Source: Ustulina deusta (Eukaryota; Ascomycota; Sordariomycetes; Xylariales; Xylariaceae). Taken from it: a stretch of 64,000 nucleotides of DNA. The notes beneath the pieces were generated by a model. The model ran no database searches. It was not told the DNA's origin and was given only the letters and a program-made list of their open reading frames with translations. Positions 10,798 to 21,863 of this stretch are shown here, piece after piece. The stretch is from assembly GCA_023159155.1 (NCBI GenBank), contig JAJNNX010000004.1, positions 806,001 through 870,000 of the forward strand. Reading direction: 5' to 3'. A program made the position numbers and the translations under genes. How positions within the stretch are numbered: the stretch's first letter is position 1; the number at the start of each line of letters is the position of its first letter.

Positions 10798-13700
10798 TTA
10801 TCGAGCAATATTGTATGCAGGGTTGATGAAAGCTCTGACACCGAGTTCGGAGAAACGTCGAACGGCGTTAGTTGTACCCCCGGTGACGCGTGCCTCGTCT
10901 TGAATAAACTTCCGAGCTACAGCTAGCTTGCTCTTCGGGTCGCTTTCGTCTAGATGGGGAGGGAGTGTGCTCTCGAAATCCGGGGGAAACTTATGCGTAA
11001 AGGCTCGAATAACAGTTAGCGAGTATAGAACATCGCGATTCTCCCTCCCATCGAGCAGCTCGCGGAGCTGCGCGAGTATGAGATCTCTTCGAGGCGTAAC
11101 ATCCATGTTGGGTTGATCTCTGATGAGTAAAAATTCGGCCAGGCTATGCCAAAACCTGAGCTCCCGGTTTCGATGATAAATGGAATTGTCAGGGCTTTCA
11201 AGAGGAGGCCGAAGTGGATTATGGTCGAGGAACTCTCCTGCGAGCAAAGTCTCGAAGACAGCTACTCGGTTACGCGCCTCGTTGCCATCATCAGTGGGTG
11301 GAAGGCCATGACCCATATTAACCTTGTACTCGATTGAATATGCCAAGGTAGCTAGCTCCCAAACCACACGGAACTCAAGATTTGCCGAGTACGCCATCCC
11401 AGCGACATCGTTAGTAGTAGTAGTAGTGGATAATGATTGCAAAAAGGCCGCTAGTACTTCTTGCACGCGTGAGTTAGATGCTAAAGCATTTGACCCGTAG
11501 GGCTTGAGGTACCAATCCGTCTCGAAGAATTTTTCCAGTCCTGGAGCGTAGACCTGTTCATATAGATCGTGAACCTCGACGAGCTTCTCTTGGCTTAAAG
11601 GAGCATCGACAGGCGGTAGGGTAGCATTTCCGATGGCGACAAGCTCTTGGACCTTCATTTTGCGTACTGAGATACCAGAGTAAGCCGGGGTTCGTTCCAT
11701 ATATGGCGACTGCGATGTATGCGAGGAAGTTGGATGCAAGGGAACAAAAGAGGGACCGCCCCCTCTGAGGTGCGGTGGCCCTTTGGCTCTATAATCAACA
11801 ACATGGGGAATGATTGGTGTGGTCGCTGGGAAATGGGAGGTCGACATACTCGAGGTTGTCAGGACACTATCCAGAGAATGGTCCAGCGTATGGTAGGGAT
11901 GGCCTTCGCTCTTGACGTTTGAGACTGAATTTCCTATAGAGGCCAGGCCCGGACTGTAGGTCGGCGCCGACGGAGCGGCAGCACTGGAAATCCCTGATGG
12001 TACGGCCGTATAGGACGCGGTAGTGCTAGGTGTCAGTGGGGTGGAGGCAGAGACAGAGGCAGAGGCGGGTACAGAGGGTGCGCTGTGAGGAATGGAAGAC
12101 GTAGAGGAAGCAGAGGTTGGGGTGGCTGAATTTTGTGCTGAGTGGATGTTGCTCGTCGCGAGATGCGGCTGCTGGCTTGTCTGAGATTGATGTGATTGCT
12201 GTGGTGATTGCTGTTGCTGGGTCTGTTGCTGATTCTTGAAAATGGGATCGTAACCAAGACATTCGCGCTTGGACTTTTGACAGTTCTTGCAAGTTGGATG
12301 CAGTTCGTCGCACTAGATGCACCACGGTTTGTTAGAGCACGAGGTACAGCCTATACGAGGTGAGTGTGTTGAAATGTAGCCCTGCGATGGCACGACGACA
12401 AGAAGGAAGACGATGTCGTCGATAGCTTCAAATGGGGTGTGGAGAAGGTGAGGGGAGGTACAGCCAGCCGCAAGAGGGATGACGAAACACCAAATGGGGC
12501 TAGGTTAGACAATTAACATTAATAGGTATGGCCAGGGAGTGAGGGTTTGGCGCAATTTGGGGCTAGTGTAGAGCCTTTTTTTTTTTTTTGTTCCTTGCTT
12601 TGTCTGACCACGGGTTGGTGCATGTTTGCTATATCTGGGCTCGCTAGATTTGGCTCGCTCGCTTCTTAGTGCAAGTAGCCTGTTCTCAAGCGAAACCCCA
12701 AGCGAAAGTGAGGAGCGACCACTTTAGACACAACACCACAAATCAACATCCCTTGCTCGGACTGCACTTGTCCAACCTCAACTTTGCACCTTTCTTTTCT
12801 CCTCGTCTTATGTTCATAATCGGCTGCATCCCTTTTACCCAGTGCAGATGAATGGGCCAAGTAAAGAATGATCAACACATACCTTGATACGCCGCTTGCG
12901 ACATGTTAAGCAGCCCGTTTTGGTTCGACGCTTGATCTCCTATAGCCAGAAGAAATCATTACTGGTTAGGCCACCCCCATCATAGAACAGGGCATACAGA
13001 AGGATGGCGATTTCTTACCTTCTTATGGCGTCCAGCTTGCAGCACCGCACCCGGGCCGCCTGGAGGCAAAGCGTATCTTTGACCCATGGCATCTGGGGAT
13101 AGGCTAGCATACGGATTGCCTCCAATGCCGCTCATGGGGACTTGTTGTCCATAATACAAGGACTGCTGTCCTGGGACTTGGGGCACGGGCGACACGGGCA
13201 TAGCCATAGCCATGTGTTGTTGTTGCTGGGATTGTTGCTGCATCGGGTCGAACGTGCGCATACTCGGTAGCGGTATTGTGTTATTTGCCGCCGCATGAGG
13301 GTTCGCTCTATAGGGATCGTGTATCTGAGGGGACGTATTTGCATAACCATAGTGCGTATTACTCATTCCACCCGTTGCGTACGCTGATGGTGTCGAATAA
13401 GGGAGAGGCTGTCGAGAAGTCCCAGGTATATGGGGTGGATTATGCGACATCGTTTCGGGCGAGGGCGTGGTGGCGCCGTCCTTCTCCTGCTGGTCGTCCT
13501 GCGCCTTTCGCTGGTCCTGAGAGATAGCGCTTGGGTCTGTGGATGTTGATGGAGGTGTTGGTGTTGTAAAGGCTTTAGATTGATCAGTAGCGACAGTGTT
13601 CTTCTCCGCCACGAGGGCAGACGAAGAGTTAAGTGGTGTTGACGTTGACGTCGACGTCGAAATCGGACCATCCGAAACGTGATCCTGTTGTAGTTGGTAA

Positions 13701-14044
13701 CCCTGATCCTCCAGTCCCTTCTCTTGCGATGGCTCCTTCTCCGACTCTTGTGTGGTATCTATTTCTGGCTCTCGAGCTGCATCGGGCGGTTGAGGATTCG
13801 GGGACTGACGAATGCGCTCCTGCTGTTGGGAGGCATTGGTATCTGCCTCAGGCGGCGTGGGAGCCCAGGTCTGTGCCTCTCTTGATTTTTCCTGTCCTGG
13901 GGGAGCTTGTGACAAGTGTTGTGACGAAAGCTCTGGCCAGGACTTGGACTGTACTGGTGGGAGGGCATGGGCTAGTTCTTCAGCAACGGCAGAGGCCGGT
14001 TCAGGCTGAGGTTGAGCCTGTGGCTGTTCCTGTGCCTCTACCAT
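10798..14044 (-). CDS. Zn(II)2Cys6 transcription factor, glutamine/proline-rich
   Basis: Fungal nuclear DNA-binding regulator. Exons on the minus strand are 13019-14044, 12883-12939 and 10798-12312, giving 865 residues. The first about 340 residues are low-complexity (Gln, Pro, Ser, Thr) and resemble an activation or disordered region. The binuclear zinc cluster is at about residues 351-378 with spacing C-x2-C-x6-C-x6-C-x2-C-x6-C, preceded by the basic EIKRRTKTG. It is followed by Gln-, Ser- and Thr-rich linkers and a well-folded C-terminal region starting near KMKVQELVAIGNATLPP. The second exon is exactly 57 nt (19 codons). The 570-nt intron after it separates the second and third zinc-binding cysteines. 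All three exons join in phase 0. The gene has more than 5 kb free of genes on either side, a setting often seen around developmental regulators. Target genes and orthologue name are not recognised. Confidence 0.88.
12313..12882 (-). other. 570-nt intron inside the zinc-cluster coding region
   Basis: The donor is GTATGTGTTG after the exon ending in RRIK; the acceptor TAG precedes the Cys-Asp codons. It is about five to ten times longer than most other introns in the window and contains a 13-base T/A homopolymer near 12578-12590. Short open frames inside it do not look like protein. Confidence 0.75.
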
Positions 14045-14790
14045 TTTGATTTGATTTTAAATTGGAACTACTACGGGGGCTCGATCTCAGCAGGGGCACG
14101 CAGAATCGAGGTAGCAGCAGCTGCTGCGAAAAGGTAACGAAGCCCGCAGCGGACCAGGGACTGGACCGGACAGGCCCTAGAACCCCGGGACAAGCGGTGC
14201 GGTACCTAGACCGGTGGCCAGCTAGTGTAGAGTATGCGACAAGCGAGACGTGCGTACGTGCGTGCGTGCGCGAGAGGAGCCAGGGGATAGGATCCCAAGG
14301 GGGAAACACAGCGCCGCAACAGCAGAGAGGTAAGAAAAACGATTGTGGTGGTGGTCCGATGTTTGAGGTGTTTCGACGCGACCCTGGGCCGAGATTCCTG
14401 TTAGCTCAACCTGTCGGTGCAATGGGCGTTTTTTTTTCTCTCTTGCAGCAACTCCGTCTAGCCACTTGGCTACTCTTTTGGTCCTAGCGCCCAGCCGGAC
14501 ACTAATAAATAAATGCACGCTGGAACGGAATTCAAGGAATGGAGCTTTGAGGCTGCTTGGATGGTTCGTTCGTGCAGCGAGGGGGGTGGTACACAACTTG
14601 TCTCCCGTGCATAGCGCGATACATGGGCAGTACGTGTCTGTCAGAGGGCCAGCAGCAACATCGCATGTATATCCCGTGGGCATTGTTTTTTATCCTGCCT
14701 CTTCGGCCTCACTCTCGTCCCTTTCCTACCCTTACTTCGCTTCCCGGCCTCGCAGCCACTGGGCGTTGTATGGAGTGGAAGAATAAGCTG

Positions 14791-14821
14791 GAAGGGGTGG
14801 AAGGGGTGGAAGGGGTGGAAC
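14791..14821 (+). repeat. Tandem GGAAGGGGT repeat
   Basis: Three consecutive 9-base units of GGAAGGGGT form a purine-rich, G-run-containing strand in the region upstream of the transcription factor. Confidence 0.8.
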
Positions 14822-17800
14822 GTGCCGGCGAAATTGATCAGGGATGTGTGCTGTACTGTACGCAGAAATGCCTGCTAGGTACACTACAGTGTACGGGTGC
14901 CTATCTCGATGTCCAGGTATACCGTGTATGTACCGGTACAGTATGACCTGATGATACCCGCCTGCCTGTATACAAGGTACATTGGGCAGATGATGCGCCC
15001 ACGGCCTCGAGTGTAGGTTTGGTGTAGGTCTAGCAGAGTCTAGACAGCAATAGGGCTGCCTTCGCGATAGGGAATACCTACCGACAGTAACATGGTGGAT
15101 TGTACCTTGCCTTTGGTTAGTTGCGGTACATTTGCACATGCATCCATTCGTGTGTTGGATCGCCAAGTATGACCGATCAAGGGCCTCTTTGGCTGTATCC
15201 TCCGAGCCACCTGAGACAAGGGTCTAGTGCAAACGGTTCCTGACGGGTTCACGAACGATAGAGACATGTGTCCGCAATATGTACTTAAGAGGGAATCTGG
15301 GGCTTGTCTTAACGAGATCGTGATTTAGGCGCGGCAAGTTGGCGTGGTGGATGATGAGACGGGAGTGGCCGGTCGCTTACCATGGTCATTGGCGACGGCT
15401 CTCATCCACCCATGATTTATGCGGACAGAGCAACAGCGAAGGGGAAATAGCTGGGTGAGAAGACGCACAGATGGGACGAATAGGACAGAAAGTAGTGTGC
15501 CTACTCTACTATACCTACTCTACAGTACACCCTGTGCAAGAGAGCGATTTTGCTAGCAGTCCCTATTGTGGGTTTGCTCTGCAGACGCCGCGGTTGTGCT
15601 GCTGACTTTCCGACTTCTATCCTTTTTTTTGCCTTCGCCGCCCTATTGCCACTATTATGTTATGATGCCTGGGAAATGACAAATATCTTCACACCAACAA
15701 ACTGTTTGTTGCGACCAGGGTGCGGCAGCTTTTGGGCTGACGCGATGGCGAGTGTGTCCCAATTGTAGGGACTAGGGATAGATAATCTTGATGAGCCGGT
15801 CAATAGCCAGATAAATAGGCCTATGCAGCGTGAAGCATACACTACCCGGCATGATGCGACGTGACGTTACAAAGATTGTGTTGAACTTGAACGAGCGACA
15901 AGGAATAATGTGAGGAACTCGAAGCGCTGATGTATTTAGTGTACTGTAGAGAAAAGATGACGAGGTGAAGGGGTGGATAATAATGGGGCACAAAGGCGTT
16001 TATCTATCAGGGATGAAGTACCTATACTTAGTAGCGTAAATGTCTACATGTTTTAGTGTGGCGTTGGTGCAACATAGGTAGCTCGATACGGCTTATACAG
16101 TTCCTGCTCTGGTTCAATGTATGAGTTAGGCAGTGTCAGCATCAAGTGGACAACCACATGGTAAAAGAAAACATAAAAAAAGATTTTTGCATTCAGGTAT
16201 TATGTGATTTCTAATAGGCATCTAGGGAAGTGAACTTATTCTCCGTTACTATGCCAACTTAGGTAGCAACCGTTTCGTTGTAACTTGCACAGCCACTGGG
16301 ATATGGGGGCACGTGACCTAGATACAGTGTAGGGTAGGCCCAGGTAACATGAGCTCCACTAACCTAGGTAACTACCCCAGTTGGTTAGCGCTTCCGACGC
16401 CCTGTACCTAGTGCAGGTACCCTGGCTCTTGCGCTGCCATCTCCTCTGCCTCTGTACCATCTCCAGCTTTACATGTTCCAGCTTTGACTACGATACCGTG
16501 CCTTATGAAGTCTCCATCGTGTATATGTGTACATTGCCTGCCCACGCGCGATGGCCCTGGATTCGTCGACATTTAGCCCACCAGAGATGGATTCTCTAGT
16601 GCGAAACACTCGATCAGCCAGCGGCAAGCAAGGGCAACGTCCTCGGCTTCGTTACCCCTATCTATGTCTATGCAGCAGTGGATGGTCGCGAAGCAGGGTG
16701 ATGCCACTGCATTGATAGGTAAGTAGGCGGCAGACAGCACAGTACATCTGGATCGAGCTATTGCCATTCTGTCAATATGCTGTACAAGCGACCTATGAGT
16801 GGTCCTTCGCTTTGGAGTACCAACCTCCCCCATCCAATTTGATGCCTGTTCGTCCAAACAGCCAGTGCATATACATGTACATATATAACAGGGCATCATC
16901 ACGCCTCGTGCGTCCTGAACTCTCTACAATGAGCGTAGAACTGCTGTATCCCAGCATCAACTGCTCGCTGGTCCTCCAATGAGGCAAGATCTGCCGGGTT
17001 TTGGCATGCTCGTTTTGGTACGCCCAGTAGTATGCCGTATGTCCACTTGCAGGTGGGTTCCATGCAGCGAATATTGAACCAGACACATTCTTGGCATCGG
17101 AACTTTTGGGTACTGCTTGGGGCTTAAAAAAACCTCTCGAGCCCTTGGTGTCCCAGCCGTGGTTCGCTTTTGCTACCTAGTAGCTGCATACTGCCGACAG
17201 CCAGTAAGTCGACACGCAGGCGGGAAGGGGAGTAGCCAGAATAAACACCTAGGTGCAACTGTACACCACAGACAAGCGGCAGAGTATCTGACATCTTTTC
17301 CCTGCAAGATCCGGCCAACGGGGCCAGGACCCAGACGGGAGCATCTAGATGACGATACTCAGCATGTTGGCCGTTGTTGCTGGTATCAGGATCAAATATC
17401 CGGATTGCCCGTGTCATACCAAGGAGGCTAACAACAATATGTTTGTTGCGCCTCTATCGAAGATCGCAGAGGCCGCCTCAGAGGCCTCGCTCCCCAGTTT
17501 ATCCGTCAGTGGCAATTTGGCATCGACTATTTCTTCATATCGTCGTAATTGCGAACCGCACACTCCCTAGTACAACTCCGCGGCTCACCTTACACCCCAC
17601 TGGATACCCACACAACATGGTTGTATCCGACTGTTATCACCTGCCGTTGAGCATCTAGACTACCTACTTAATAACGAACATTAATTCGGTGACGAATTGG
17701 AAAACTTGCAGCCCTGACGATCAGGCCCGACTGGCACGCATAATGAACAAACCGGTCACATATGTGGATTAAGATGTCATTCTTCTAGCGTTATTATCGT

Positions 17801-18198
17801 CACGTTGACCCCCACGGCACAAGAATCACTCATATCCAGTGACGTAGCAAGTGTCTTTGGAAGATGAAGCATCATGCTGTACAATAGCCTGAACCAGTCG
17901 TGAATGAGACGTTAGCAACAATTTTTCCTCGCCAAAACACACACTAGGCACGGGGTGTCACCTTTGGCGTTATAACGTTCGGGTATGCATTCCTATTCTC
18001 AGGACCGTAGATAGCTACCTTCTGTTTACAATGACATGGTGACAGCTGCTGTGTTGCGCATTTGATCTTCGCGAGGTTCCATCCTGGTTGGCAAGGGAAA
18101 TGTCGTACCTCCTTATTGTAGTCAAATAAGTAGGATGGTGGGCTATATTATTATCATATATTGTAGACATAAGATGTTAGCAATCTGGCATAACGTAA

Positions 18199-18233
18199 CC
18201 GCGCGGCGATGCGCGCGGCGATGCGCGCGGCAC
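18199..18233. repeat. GC-rich 12-mer tandem repeat
   Basis: About three copies of GCGCGCGGCGAT lie in a row, the outer ones imperfect, in otherwise AT-rich sequence. The GCGCGC core is self-complementary. Confidence 0.75.
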
Positions 18234-19562
18234 GCAGATGATCTTCGCCTCGCATACAAACGAGTCGAATAAAAATAAAAATAAAAACTCAACAAACTCA
18301 TTACAATGTTTTTGGCTGATCTACGCACAAGCTATTAGGCTCTTTTAAGGTCTGCGGCCTGTGGATTAGAGATCCTTGGATAATGGGTTCGTAGACTATT
18401 GCTCTCACATGGTTCCGAATATGGCGACAGACAGACAGATTGAATTACACCGATAGAGCCTTATCTTTAATGGCTTCCAATGCTAGTATAGCTTGTCGGC
18501 AGACGGGCCGCCTTTCCGCGTGGTACCGGCACACACGTAGATGCTAGCCCGGGCGTTCGTCTCCATCCAATAACCAATATCCGGCATCACGGACCACCGA
18601 GGTCCGGGACTCAGCTTTGTTTTTCCGTCCGATTGCTTCGAGAGAGATGCCGGCGCCCTCTTCTGGTGTTATTGCCAATCTTATTGGTGGTCAATACGCT
18701 TGTGATGGCGTCCAGAGTACCGTTGGTCAACCTTTTTAAGAACTGGCCGCATGCAGCGGCCTGTTCAGCTTGGTGCTGCCCTAGGTACTATGTGATACAC
18801 TAGTCACTGACCGGTCTGTACTTATTGCAGTTCAGCCGGGCCCTGTTTCCCCTTTCCTGTTAGGTCGTACCATTCATTGTATTCTGGGGAATGGTACACA
18901 GCTCGTTGGAATACAAGTGTCGTGCCCAGCATTCTGTCAAGTTTAAATCGGCACCGTGTGCTAGGAGACGGCAAGAATTGTTGGGTGTGCCCAGGACAAA
19001 ACAACGACAATAAATTGGTTTGTTTGTGTTTTTGAACATATTTAGAACAGGAACAGGCTTTATATGTAAGTTACCTGCTATTCCTACCGGCTATCCTCAT
19101 GTTTCTTTTTCTACTAGTGTATCCTGTGAACAAATACTGAGATATCAGCATTCAACCTAATGCACCATTTGAATTTGTAGTGATATAAATCTGAAAAGGT
19201 CACTAAAGTACCTATTGTATTCTCTAAATAGTCACCATGGGCTCTGCGTTGTTCGGTTTGGTGCGCCTTGCACTATCTCCAAATACTAACTAGCTACCGT
19301 AGACAACATTCTACCCATGGTTGCACAGGATCAATTTTCCTATATATTGGCAGATTTCTCGCCCGCCTGTAGCTACCAATTGTGGAAGAATGATAACCTC
19401 AAGCTAATAACTGCAGTTCCGATCTATTTTGCCTGATAATTAGGTAGTGCGAGTGATCCCACCACCATTCAGAGTGCAACGTCTTTAGAGCCGAGCAGTT
19501 TCACAAAGACGAGCTCTGCACCTCGATAAGGGTGTCAATACGGCAGTGCGTGGTTTGTTGCA

Positions 19563-20776
19563 CTACGGGAAATTAGGTTTATCGCCTTCTTTGCCTCTTG
19601 CGAGCCATGCCTTGGCGACCTCGTACATGCCTAGATATAGGCCGCTTCCCACGGCCGTCCATACAGATCGAATGGTTGCACCTCGAAAAAGCCCGGCGAT
19701 CCCTTTCTCGGCAAGGACTTCCCGCGCCACCGCCAGGCCTCCCCTAGCCTGGTGCTTACCACCCTCCAGCCCAGCCTTCCCTATTCGCTCCTGAGCGCCC
19801 TGTTGAACATCCCGCCCCTTGCTTCCCGCGGCAAGCATCAATCGCGTCTTGACAACATCCATCGGCGTCGTAATCACCGCCGCGAAACTGCCAGCCAACC
19901 CAGCGCTTATCCCCGTCACTAGGCCCGTCTCAATGAGGCTCTGCGTCTCGCTGGTCCCGAACATTCGGGAACCGCCACTCCCGGCTAGGCGCCGCCCCCA
20001 CATCCGCGCCCGTACGAACTCGAAGATGGGGAATTGGATGGCGGTGAACGGTAAATTCCGCGCCACCAATGCCGTGTAGCCCGAGAGCAGCCTCCGCCCT
20101 GCGTCGGCGCCGCCAAGCTGACGAAACGCTCGTAGAGAGGTAGATTTCCCAGGCGGGGAACTGCGGCTGCTGTCGCGCCGTTGCAGCATCTGCGCGTTCT
20201 GCTTGATGACCTCGGCGGGCGTCAGCACGATACAGGATGCGCATTCTGCAATGGCCGATGCACTGGAATGTACGAGCGGCTGCGGGAGGAGTCCAGTATT
20301 AGAGGTGTGACGGCCTAAAAACGACTTCGAAGCCTCGTACACGGTAAAGAAAGTCCCCTGTGAGATTCCAGGTGTTATTATTATTGAGTCCCCGTAGTGA
20401 CGATTTACTTCATCCTGGAGGCTCTGGGGAACAAGCAGGAGGAGCATGCAAAGAAGGGCGTACTGCTGCCGGCAGTGTCGCAACGACAGTGATACCGATT
20501 CCCTGGTACAGTCCCTTGAATAGCTGCCGGGACGGCAGGCGTGCCTTGATGGAAGGATCAGCGAAAGTCTTTAGGAAATCCTGGCTTTGCTGGCGAGTTT
20601 TAAGAGTGTCTAAGGGATATATCATCATGTCGACTGTGAACGCCGCCGCCGCGCCAGCCTGTTGCTGGTTAGCTATCTGTGTGAAGGGACGAGTACTGCA
20701 TGTAACTCATGGGGCATGTGGTATTGCGCCGAGGGAGACTCACCAACATAACATCGGCGTGTGAACTGCCGCTCAT
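19563..20776 (-). CDS. Mitochondrial carrier, S-adenosylmethionine carrier-like (PET8/SLC25A26 type)
   Basis: Six-helix inner-membrane transporter of the SLC25 family, probably exchanging cytosolic SAM for matrix S-adenosylhomocysteine. Exons 20744-20776, 20464-20658 and 19563-20357 give 340 residues. All three carrier signatures are present: PLDTLKTR near residue 30, PAEVIKQN in the second repeat and PMDVVKTR in the third. The combination of KTRQQSQDF after the first signature and a KQNAQ second signature is what leads to the SAM-carrier subfamily call; this rests on recalled family sequence. Insertions enlarge the loops between repeats 2 and 3. The first intron ends in CAGCAACAG, so two acceptors six bases apart both keep frame (with or without Gln-Gln before AGAAAAFT). 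The second intron has a GTACGC donor and contains stops. Confidence 0.85.
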
Positions 20777-21863
20777 CGTGCAAGCTGTCGACTATTTCCT
20801 CCCGTTTCGAGTAAATAAACATCTATAGAGCCATATAATTGGAGCTTGATCTGCAAATCATGATGAAGCTGTAGGTGTTATCGCGATGTCAAGTTCGTAG
20901 TGAAAAGGCATGATGACATCATCGGGTGAGATGGAGCTTCGGCCAATCAGATCGAAGGAGCTGCTTATTACAGGCATACCGAAGGCACCTACCTCGGTAC
21001 CTCAATGTCCAATACGACTTCAACATCACCTACCCATTCGAAACGTCGACTTCCCTTCGAGATTTGAGTTTCGAGTGCCAAAGCAACAATGTCTAAAATG
21101 AGGCGAATAAATTCAAACGAAGAATTATTATTTCCCGTCTTAAGGCTGGGAAAACTGTTTGTGTAAACATCAGCTTCTGGTTTGCTAATTCGTCTGGCGT
21201 AAATCCTAAAGGCCGAGAAACCCATGTTTATTTGTTCAAGACCACCCAACTTACAAAGGCCACGCAAGTTAAACAAGCTGTTATTTTGCCAACAGCACCC
21301 AGCAGCTCACCAAATAGCTCTACAAGTATTACTATCACATCGATGACCGGCTAAGTTCCTGCCTCAGGTACGCTCGTACTATTTATACAAGAATGCGCAA
21401 CAAGTGTTGCGGGCTGTGAGCGGATAGACTGCTTGGGTGACGCCATTATTAGACCTTCGTGAGGTTGGATTTACCTCCCTCGCCTTTTATTTTATTCTTT
21501 TATTTAAATTTATTAAAAACAAAATTTCTTCTTAAACTCTTGACGTCAACATTGATTTGTTATACTCCACGTATGCGTTTTATGAACTGGCATTGCCTGC
21601 CTAAACACTAAGAACCAATCTTCCAACTGGCATCTGTGATCAAGTTCAAGAGAATAACCGAGCATGTTGCGCAAAGGGCATCGTCTTGGGGCCGAATCCT
21701 GATGGGTATCTAATAATCTCTCCATTTCTCTGTATAATTATTGAGCTATGTATAACAGCGAGTCTTTTACCTCCAGAGGATTGACGCCAATCGCCTCCTG
21801 CTGCCCAGTCTGCATTACAGGACACCATTTTATAATGCTTACATCGTTGCTGTCAGGATACAT
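20777..21863. other. Intergenic region between carrier and exomer gene
   Basis: No coding sequence is recognised. It contains the carrier's promoter and the 3' flank of the exomer gene. An AT-rich patch with TTTTATTTTATTC-like sequence lies at about 21480-21530. Confidence 0.5.

Larger units (their letters stand above)
14045..19562. other. Gene-poor region upstream of the transcription factor (about 5.5 kb)
   Basis: No coding gene is supported. The part next to 14044 must contain the promoter and leader of the transcription factor; the far end is the 3' flank of the mitochondrial carrier. It contains a (GTGC)n-like stretch near 14250-14272, three copies of GGAAGGGGT at about 14791-14821, and a GC-rich 12-mer repeat at 18199-18233. 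Open frames are short and without recognisable domains. Confidence 0.5.

Noticed and set aside
12026..12325. 99-codon minus-strand frame starting MVHLVRR
   Set aside because: Overlaps the transcription-factor exon in another frame; the zinc-cluster frame joins in phase with both other exons.
16372..16440. AGTTGGTTAGCGC sequence resembling a tRNA D arm
   Set aside because: No matching T arm or acceptor stem follows.
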